Source: Microbacterium sp. p3-SID336 (lineage in GTDB: Bacteria; Actinomycetota; Actinomycetes; Actinomycetales; Microbacteriaceae). From it: a stretch of DNA of 56,657 bases. Shown here piece by piece: positions 50,757 through 56,657 of the stretch. The DNA is taken from positions 1-56,657 of the forward strand of contig NZ_JALXPE010000024.1 of assembly GCF_025143365.1 (NCBI RefSeq), written 5' to 3'. The notes under the pieces were generated by a model. It ran no database searches and was not told the DNA's origin. It saw only the letters and a list, made by a program, of their open reading frames with translations. The translations under genes and the position numbers were made by a program. Every line of letters starts with the position of its first letter. Position 1 is the stretch's first letter.

Positions 50757-51859
50757 CACTTCTCCGACCAGACGAGGGTGTCGCCGTCGTACAGGTCGGC
50801 CACGAGGTCCGCGTCCATCATGTCGGTGATGGCGGGAAGGTCCTTCACGTCGCCGTACTCCTGCACGATCTCGTACTCGGGCTCCCACATGGCCTCGGTC
50901 TGCACGCCGGGGTTGCCGCCCGCGCTCTCGCGCACCCAGGCCGACTCGACCTCCCATGTCCGGGCGAGCTGGTCGCGCGGGAACGCCGCGCCCTGGCCGT
51001 TCTCCTCCGCCAGCTCCGCGAGCATGTCGATGCACTCGTCCGACTCGTCGAGGCAGAACTGCAGCGCCTTGAGCGTCGCGCGCATGAAGTCGGCGGCGAC
51101 CTCGCGGTGCTCGTCGAGGAAGCGCGAGTTCACCTCCATGACGTTGTACGTGCCCTCGACGCCGAGGTCGGCCGGGAGGAACTCGCTGAACGGCAGGTCC
51201 TGCGCCTTGAGGGACTGCGGCTGGTTCGAGGCGTAGCCGACGATCGCGTCGACCTGCTCGCGCACGACCACGGTGGGGTCGTAGTTGGTCATCTTCACCA
51301 TCTCGACCTTCGAGACGTCGACACCGGCCTCGTCGAGCATGGCCGAGGCGATGGGCGTGAGGTTGATGAAGTAGCCGAGCGATCCGCCCTCCAGGTCGGT
51401 CAGGTCCTTCAGCTTCTCGTTGCCGAAGATCGAGAACGGCGGCGTGGTGCCGTAGGTTGCGACCGCGGTGAGGTTCTTGCTGTTGGCGGCGGCGAGCATC
51501 ACGTCGGATGCCGAGCCGAGCGCCGTGAACTGCGCCTGGCCCGACGCGACGAGCTGCTGGCCGTTCGCTCCGGAGGCGTTGATCTCGACGTCGAGGCAGA
51601 GGTCGTCGAAGTAGCCGAGCTCCTTCGCGAGGAACACGTCGATCTGCCCGGCGCTGGCCGAGTAGCCGTAACCGGAGATGTAGGTGATGGTGCCGGCATC
51701 CTGGTTCCGCTTGCAGGCGTCGCTGTCGCTTGCACTCGTGGGGGCGGTTTCGCCGCCCGGCGTCTGCGCGGAGCATGCTCCGAGCGTCAGCGCGGCGGCG
51801 AGAACGCACGTCAGGGTGGCAGTGGTGCGGAATCGGGTTTCCGCAGAGGAAGTAGCCAT
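50756..51859 (-). CDS. NMT1/THI5-like ABC substrate-binding lipoprotein, candidate riboflavin binder
   Basis: This 367-residue lipoprotein has a signal with lipobox ALTLGACSA (Cys about residue 29). The mature part is NMT1/THI5-like: ASAGQIDVFLAKELGYFDDL, GQQLVASGQAQFTALGSASD, and VVVREQVDAIVGYASNQPQ. This fold binds thiamine precursors, aromatic sulfonates, or, as in RibY, riboflavin. ATG 51859 follows GAAGGGA. It is first in an importer set running into the riboflavin lyase and ribokinase genes, and carries the same palindrome upstream as the flavin reductase gene. The ligand is inferred from these links. Confidence 0.83.
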   Translation of the reverse strand: MATSSAETRFRTTATLTCVLAAALTLGACSAQTPGGETAPTSASDSDACKRNQDAGTITYISGYGYSASAGQIDVFLAKELGYFDDLCLDVEINASGANGQQLVASGQAQFTALGSASDVMLAAANSKNLTAVATYGTTPPFSIFGNEKLKDLTDLEGGSLGYFINLTPIASAMLDEAGVDVSKVEMVKMTNYDPTVVVREQVDAIVGYASNQPQSLKAQDLPFSEFLPADLGVEGTYNVMEVNSRFLDEHREVAADFMRATLKALQFCLDESDECIDMLAELAEENGQGAAFPRDQLARTWEVESAWVRESAGGNPGVQTEAMWEPEYEIVQEYGDVKDLPAITDMMDADLVADLYDGDTLVWSEK

Positions 51860-51908
51860 GAGGGTCCCTTCTCGGCCGTTCGTCATTGATGGCTCGATGA
51901 AAGTAACA

Positions 51909-51924
51909 TAGTCAATCTTGACTA
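51909..51924. promoter_or_regulatory. Operator TAGTCAA-N2-TTGACTA, copy 3
   Basis: This perfect 7-2-7 palindrome with central TC lies 50 bases upstream of the ABC binding-protein start codon. It is identical in both half-sites to the copy at 45813-45828, 6.1 kb away. TTGCTT directly precedes it on the minus strand as a possible -35. Confidence 0.75.
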
Positions 51925-51978
51925 AGCAAGACCGAACTACTCTCGCCGAGCAGCGAGGACGACCGGCTGGTACCCGGC

Positions 51979-53430
51979 TCAGCGCGGCGCGTGGGCCTCC
52001 AGGAACTCGTACACGTCGGTGGTGTCCACGCCGGGGAAGGAGCCGGTGGGGAGGGTCGCCAGCAGCGTGCGCGGCGTCTTCACGTTCGGCCACGAGTTCT
52101 CCCGCCAGCGGCCCTCCAGCTCCGCGGGCGCACGGCGGCAGCACGCCTCGACCGAGTGCTTCGAGACGCCGCGGTGCGGGGTGTCCCGCCCCACGAACCA
52201 CTTCGTGTCGTCGAACCGCACGCCCACGCTGACCGAGTGCAGCCCCTCGCTGGACGCCTCCACCCGAGCCGTGCACCAGTACGTGCCGTTGCCGGTGTCC
52301 GTGTACTGGTAGTACGGGTTGAAGCGGTCGTCCTCGTCGAACACGACCCGCGAGGTCCAGCGGCGGCAGCACATCTGCCCCTCGATGGCCCCGAGCCGGT
52401 CGGTCGGGAAGTTCACGTCGTCGTTCTCGTACGCCTTGGTGATCGTGCCCGACTCATGCACCTTGAGGAAGTGCACCGGGATGTCGAGGTGACGCGTCGC
52501 GAGGTTGGTGAAGCGGTGCGCGGCCGTCTCGTACGACACGGAGTACGCGTCGCGGAGGTCCTCGATGGAGATCGACCGCCGCTGCTTGGCGTCGATCAGC
52601 GCGGGCGCCACGTGCGCCTCCGGCATCAGCAGTGCGCCCGTGAGGTAGTTCGTCTCGACGCGCTGGCGCAGGAACTCGGCGTAGCTGCGGGGCTCGGCGT
52701 GTCCGAGGATGCGACTGGACAGGGCCTGCAGCACCGCCGTCCTGGCGTCGCCCTTCGCCGGAACCCGACTGGAGAGGTAGAGCCGTCCGTTGGCGAGATC
52801 CGCGACGCTGCGGGTGGTCTGCGGCAGGTCGGGGGCGTAGTGCAGCGTGAACCCCAGGTGCGCGGCGATCTCCGACGCGGTGCGCTGTGTGAGCGGCCCG
52901 CCGGGGTGCCCCACGGCTGCGAGCAGCTCGGCAGCCTTCGCCTCCAGCTCCGGGAAGTGGTTGTCCTGCCGGCGCATCAGGTGGCGCAGCTCCACGTTCG
53001 CCCGCCGTGCCTCCTCCGGCGTCGCCGCGCGCTCGTCCTTCAGGCGGTCGATCTCGCCGTGCAGGGCGAGCAGCGCCTTGAGCGCGTCGGTCGGCACGCT
53101 CTTCGCGATCCGGAACGGCTCGATGCCGAGCGCCTGGAACGTCTGCCCCTTCATCGCTCGCTCCAGCGCGATCTCGATCGCACTGCGCTCGTCGAGCGGC
53201 TCTCCCTCCAGCAGCGCGTCGATCGTGACGCCCAGGGCACGGGCGATGGCCTGCAGCTGCGTGAGCTTGGGCTCGCGCTTGCCGGTCTCGATCATGGAGA
53301 GCTGGCTCGGCGCGCGCTCCACGGCCGAGGCCAGCTCCTCGAGGGTCATGCCGCGCGAGGTGCGCAGCTGGCGGATGCGGCGACCGATCGTGAGGGCGTC
53401 GGTGTCTTCGGCAGCGTCTGCGGTGCTCAT
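51979..53430 (-). CDS. ramB: RamB-type transcriptional regulator of acetate metabolism
   Basis: This 483-residue protein starts at ATG 53430 with an XRE helix-turn-helix (about residues 14-68: [19 protein letters not shown], then [20 protein letters not shown]). A DUF955/IrrE-like central region (about 200-330) and a Cys-rich C-terminal short-chain fatty-acyl regulator domain ([21 protein letters not shown]) follow. The length and layout match RamB of Corynebacterium, which represses aceA and aceB. It is divergent from aceA here, as expected. Confidence 0.9.
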   Translation of the reverse strand: MSTADAAEDTDALTIGRRIRQLRTSRGMTLEELASAVERAPSQLSMIETGKREPKLTQLQAIARALGVTIDALLEGEPLDERSAIEIALERAMKGQTFQALGIEPFRIAKSVPTDALKALLALHGEIDRLKDERAATPEEARRANVELRHLMRRQDNHFPELEAKAAELLAAVGHPGGPLTQRTASEIAAHLGFTLHYAPDLPQTTRSVADLANGRLYLSSRVPAKGDARTAVLQALSSRILGHAEPRSYAEFLRQRVETNYLTGALLMPEAHVAPALIDAKQRRSISIEDLRDAYSVSYETAAHRFTNLATRHLDIPVHFLKVHESGTITKAYENDDVNFPTDRLGAIEGQMCCRRWTSRVVFDEDDRFNPYYQYTDTGNGTYWCTARVEASSEGLHSVSVGVRFDDTKWFVGRDTPHRGVSKHSVEACCRRAPAELEGRWRENSWPNVKTPRTLLATLPTGSFPGVDTTDVYEFLEAHAPR

Positions 53431-53453
53431 GGCCGGGATTCTGTCACAGAAAC

Positions 53454-53473
53454 AGAAATCCAGGGAAATTTCT
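53454..53473. promoter_or_regulatory. Inverted repeat in the ramB-aceA promoter region
   Basis: AGAAAT-N8-ATTTCT is a perfect dyad in an unusually AT-rich stretch, about 90 bases upstream of aceA and 24 bases from the ramB start. It may be a RamB or promoter element, but does not clearly match the Corynebacterium RamB site. Confidence 0.4.
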
Positions 53474-53562
53474 CTCCAGATCCGGCCAGGAGAGTCGCCG
53501 ATCTTCACGCAGAGTGGTCACACGCCACCGGCGATGACGCCGGTCCCATCCGAGGAGACATC

Positions 53563-54888
53563 ATGACGCACACCGCACAGAACCCCACTCCGCGCCCCGC
53601 CGGCCTGCGCGCCGGCGACCAGGTTCAGACCGCGGCGGAGCTCCAGGAGATCTGGGACACCGACCCGCGCTGGGACGGCGTCGAGCGCACCTACTCCGCC
53701 GACGACGTCATCCGCATCCGCGGCTCCGTCCGCGAGGACGCCACCCTCGCCCACCGCGGCGCCGAGAACCTGTGGAACCTCCTGCACACCGAGGACTACG
53801 TCCGGGCGCTCGGCGCCTACACCGGCGGCCAGGCCGTGCAGCAGGTGCGCGCCGGCCTCAAGGCCATCTACCTCTCCGGATGGCAGGTCGCCGCCGACGG
53901 CAACCTCGCAGGACAGACCTATCCCGACCAGTCGCTGTACCCCGCGAACTCCGTGCCGGCCGTCGTCCGTCGCATCAACAACGCGCTGCTGCGCCAGGAC
54001 CAGCTGGAGCACGCCGAGGGCGAGATCACGCAGGACTGGCTGGCCCCGATCGTCGCCGACGCCGAGGCCGGGTTCGGCGGTCCCCTCAACGCGTACGAGC
54101 TCGCGCAGTCGCTCATCCAGGCCGGCGCCGCCGCGATCCACTGGGAGGACCAGCTGGCCAGCGAGAAGAAGTGCGGTCACCTGGGCGGCAAGGTGCTCGT
54201 GCCCACGCAGCAGCACATCCGCACGCTCAACGCCGCCCGCCTCGCGGCCGACGTCGCCGGCGTCCCGACCGTCATCATCGCCCGCACCGACGCCCTCGCC
54301 GCCGACCTGCTCACGAGCGACGTCGACGAGCGCGACCGGGAGTTCACCACCGGCGAGCGCACGTCCGAGGGCTTCTACCGCATCCGCCCCGGCATCGAAT
54401 CGGTCATCAGCCGCGGTCTCGCCTTCGCCCCCTACGCCGACCTGCTGTGGGTGGAGACCGGCGAGCCCGACATCGAGCTCGCCCGGGAGTTCGCCGCCGC
54501 GATCCACTCCCGGTACCCCGGCAAGCTCCTGGCCTACAACTGCTCCCCGAGCTTCAACTGGAAGCGGCACCTGTCCGACGCCGAGATCGCCACGTTCCAG
54601 CAGGAGCTGGCCGACCTCGGCTACAAGTTCCAGTTCATCACCCTCGCCGGCTTCCACGCCGTGAACCACTCCATGTTCGACCTCGCCCGCGGCTACGCCG
54701 AGCGCGCCATGAGCGCCTACGTCGAGCTGCAGGAGGCCGAGTTCGCCGCCGAGGCCGACGGCTACACCGCCACCAAGCACCAGCGCGAGGCGGGCACCGG
54801 CTACTTCGACGTCATCTCCACGGCGCTCAACCCCGACAGCGCCACGCTCGCCCTCGCCGGCTCCACCGAGGCCGCGCAGTTCCACTGA
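53563..54888 (+). CDS. aceA: Isocitrate lyase
   Basis: This 441-residue enzyme has the isocitrate lyase signature [11 protein letters not shown] with the catalytic Cys, and the substrate blocks [23 protein letters not shown], and [12 protein letters not shown] 53563 follows CGAGGAG. It cleaves isocitrate to glyoxylate and succinate, letting the cell grow on acetate or fatty acids. It is 86 bases upstream of malate synthase on the same strand and divergent from ramB. Confidence 0.97.
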   Translation: MTHTAQNPTPRPAGLRAGDQVQTAAELQEIWDTDPRWDGVERTYSADDVIRIRGSVREDATLAHRGAENLWNLLHTEDYVRALGAYTGGQAVQQVRAGLKAIYLSGWQVAADGNLAGQTYPDQSLYPANSVPAVVRRINNALLRQDQLEHAEGEITQDWLAPIVADAEAGFGGPLNAYELAQSLIQAGAAAIHWEDQLASEKKCGHLGGKVLVPTQQHIRTLNAARLAADVAGVPTVIIARTDALAADLLTSDVDERDREFTTGERTSEGFYRIRPGIESVISRGLAFAPYADLLWVETGEPDIELAREFAAAIHSRYPGKLLAYNCSPSFNWKRHLSDAEIATFQQELADLGYKFQFITLAGFHAVNHSMFDLARGYAERAMSAYVELQEAEFAAEADGYTATKHQREAGTGYFDVISTALNPDSATLALAGSTEAAQFH

Positions 54889-54974
54889 TCCCCACGCCCC
54901 CTCCGCGGCGCTGCCGCGCCGGGCGTGTGGCCCCTCTTGTCGCACCGTTCGACACCACCTGAAGGACTCACATC

Positions 54975-56630
54975 ATGACCACTCCCACCGCTCCCCCGAC
55001 GACCGCCCCGATCCAGACGACCCAGCAGGGTCCCGCGATCGAGGTCACCGGCCCGATCCGTGACCGCTACGACCAGATCCTCACCCCCGCGGCGATCGCC
55101 TTCCTGACCGAGCTGCACCATCGGTTCGCGTCTCGGCGGCACGACCGCCTGGCCGACCGGATGCGCCGCCGCTTCGAGATCGGCAACGGCCACGACCCGC
55201 GCTTCCGCGAGGACACCGCGCACATCCGCGCCGACGCCGACTGGCGCGTCGCCGGTGCGGGCCCCGGCCTGGAGGACCGTCGCGTCGAGATCACCGGGCC
55301 GACCGACCCGAAGATGACCATCAACGCCCTCAACTCTGGCGCCCGCGTGTGGCTCGCCGATCAGGAGGATGCCACGAGCCCCACGTGGAAGAACGTCATC
55401 GAGGGGCAGCTGTCCCTCCGCGACGCGATCCGCGGGAAGCTCTCGTTCACGTCCCCCGAGGGCAAGGAGTACCGGGTCACGGCTGAGCGCACCCCCACGA
55501 TCGTGATGCGACCGCGCGGCTGGCACCTGCCGGAGAAGCACCTCGCCTTCATCGACCGCGCCGGCCGTCGCACTGCGGCTTCCGGTTCGCTGGTCGACTT
55601 CGGCCTCTACTTCCTGCACAACGCGCAGGCGCTGATCGACGCGGGGCGCGGTCCGTACTTCTACATCGCCAAGCTCGAGTCCAGCGAGGAGGCGAAGCTC
55701 TGGGACGACGTGTTCTCCTTCAGCGAGGAGTACCTCGGCCTCCCGCACGGCACGATCCGCGCGACCGTGCTGATCGAGACGCTGCCGGCCGCGTTCGAGA
55801 TGGACGAGATCCTGTACGAGCTGCGCGACCACTGCGCGGGGCTGAACGCCGGCCGCTGGGACTACATCTTCTCCATCATCAAGAACTACCGCGGTCGTGG
55901 GGCGCGCTTCGTGCTCCCCGACCGCAGCGAGGTCACGATGACCGTCCCCTTCATGCGGGCGTACACCGAGCTGCTGGTGCAGACGTGCCACAAGCGCGGG
56001 GCCTTCGCGATCGGCGGCATGAGCGCGTTCATCCCGAACCGCCGCGACCCCGAGGTCACCGCCCTGGCGATCGAGAAGGTGTCCGCCGACAAGAAGCGCG
56101 AGGCCGGCGACGGCTTCGACGGCACGTGGGTGGCCCACCCGGACCTGATCCCCACCGCGCGCGCCGAGTTCGACGCGGTGCTCGGCGACCGCCCGAACCA
56201 GGTCGATCGCCAGCGCGACGACGTGCGCGTCCAGGCCTCCGACCTGCTCGACCTCCACATCGGGCGGCCCATCACCGCGCAGGGTGTGCGGGACAACGTG
56301 TCCGTCGCCATCCGCTACCTGGAGGCCTGGCTGCGCGGCCTGGGCGCCGTGGCCATCGACAACCTGATGGAGGACGCGGCCACCGCCGAGATCAGCCGCT
56401 CGCAGGTGTGGCAGTGGATCCACCAGGACCGCACCACGCAGGACGGCACCCCGATCACGGTGGACTACGTCGAGGAGCTGATCCGCGAGGTGCTCGCCGA
56501 GGTGGAGCGCCGCGAGGGCGATCGCTTCGACGACGCCGCGGAGATCTTCCGGGAGGTCGCGCTGCGGGAGGAGTTCCCCGCGTTCCTCACCCTGGGCGCA
56601 TACAGCCGCTTCCTCGTCGACGAGGACTGA
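54975..56630 (+). CDS. aceB: Malate synthase A
   Basis: This 551-residue enzyme has the malate synthase signature LRDHCAGLNAGRWDYIF (about residues 283-299), and the GPTDPKMTINALNSGARVWLADQED block near residue 100. The length fits isoform A. It condenses glyoxylate with acetyl-CoA to give malate, the second step of the glyoxylate shunt started by AceA. ATG 54975 follows GAAGGA. It ends 27 bases before the window edge, in a run of 12 G. Confidence 0.97.
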   Translation: MTTPTAPPTTAPIQTTQQGPAIEVTGPIRDRYDQILTPAAIAFLTELHHRFASRRHDRLADRMRRRFEIGNGHDPRFREDTAHIRADADWRVAGAGPGLEDRRVEITGPTDPKMTINALNSGARVWLADQEDATSPTWKNVIEGQLSLRDAIRGKLSFTSPEGKEYRVTAERTPTIVMRPRGWHLPEKHLAFIDRAGRRTAASGSLVDFGLYFLHNAQALIDAGRGPYFYIAKLESSEEAKLWDDVFSFSEEYLGLPHGTIRATVLIETLPAAFEMDEILYELRDHCAGLNAGRWDYIFSIIKNYRGRGARFVLPDRSEVTMTVPFMRAYTELLVQTCHKRGAFAIGGMSAFIPNRRDPEVTALAIEKVSADKKREAGDGFDGTWVAHPDLIPTARAEFDAVLGDRPNQVDRQRDDVRVQASDLLDLHIGRPITAQGVRDNVSVAIRYLEAWLRGLGAVAIDNLMEDAATAEISRSQVWQWIHQDRTTQDGTPITVDYVEELIREVLAEVERREGDRFDDAAEIFREVALREEFPAFLTLGAYSRFLVDED

Positions 56631-56657
56631 AAACGGCGGGGGGGGGGGGCGGCGCGG

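Noticed and set aside
47635..51859. Alkanesulfonate or nitrilotriacetate utilisation locus
   Set aside because: The monooxygenase and SsuABC-like transporter alone would allow it, but the ribokinase and riboflavin kinase fit riboflavin degradation better. It is kept as an alternative, not the call.
44869..51924. FMN riboswitch in the riboflavin cluster
   Set aside because: I found no leader with the conserved FMN-box pattern upstream of the flavin reductase or ABC genes; both leaders are too short and carry operator palindromes instead.
56638..56649. Run of 12 G just after malate synthase
   Set aside because: It is a homopolymer at the end of the window and could be a sequencing or assembly artefact. 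I assign it no function.

Overview
The window is high-GC DNA with dense, mostly minus-strand genes. It carries ribosomal-protein and secretion loci in actinobacterial order (tRNA-Trp-secE-nusG-rplK-rplA; rplJ-rplL), a RamB-type regulator divergent from the glyoxylate-shunt genes, LAxTG-type cell-wall sorting, and sugar transporters without their own ATPase. This points to a chromosomal segment of a Microbacteriaceae member, most likely Microbacterium. The riboflavin-degradation genes at 45-49 kb fit that genus, from which such a cluster (rca) is known. I see no phage, insertion sequence, CRISPR or plasmid genes.

Layout. 0-5.5 kb: acetyltransferase, PAP2 phosphatase, Bcr/CflA-type exporter, and the transsulfuration pair metB-cbs. 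5.7-10.6 kb: a diverged secreted phosphodiesterase family protein, and a 1232-residue exoprotein with a fibrinogen-like domain, propeller-like core, FN3 domains and two copies of a C-terminal module. 10.9-15.8 kb: a CUT1 sugar ABC importer (binding protein plus two permeases, no ATPase) facing a LacI regulator, with three palindromic operators between them. 15.9-17.0 kb: rplJL with a leader attenuator. 17.1-17.8 kb: a lone YqaJ-type nuclease. 17.8-20.8 kb: a five-gene export operon with a SipW-like signal peptidase, two TasA/CalY-like proteins, a third related exported protein and an LAxTG-anchored protein. 21-22.7 kb: LysG/LysE. 23-25.4 kb: an amino-acid ABC importer. 25.5-28.3 kb: rplA, rplK, nusG (very long acidic N-terminus), secE and tRNA-Trp. 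28.5-33.2 kb: an HSP90-like ATPase followed by a 932-residue TPR-type protein. 33.2-34.9 kb: pyruvate oxidase. 35.1-44.9 kb: a putrescine-to-succinate operon (gabT, amine oxidase, universal stress protein, amine permease, two aldehyde dehydrogenases) with a divergent PucR regulator. 44.9-51.9 kb: riboflavin catabolism (riboflavin kinase, flavin reductase, PadR regulator, ribokinase, riboflavin lyase) linked to an NMT1-type ABC importer. 52-56.6 kb: RamB, isocitrate lyase and malate synthase.

The most rewarding observation is at 45-52 kb. A 16-bp palindrome, TAGTCAA-N2-TTGACTA, lies in the promoter region of the flavin reductase/riboflavin kinase genes, next to the divergent PadR gene. A second perfect copy lies upstream of the ABC importer that leads into the lyase and ribokinase genes. 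This suggests one regulon covering uptake, FMN and FMNH2 supply, cleavage of riboflavin to lumichrome and ribose, and ribose salvage. The HSP90-TPR pair and the SipW export operon are the other loci whose biology is not explained by known pathways.

Most gene calls are firm at the family level. Substrate assignments for transporters, several start codons, and all regulatory sites are inferred by eye from the sequence.
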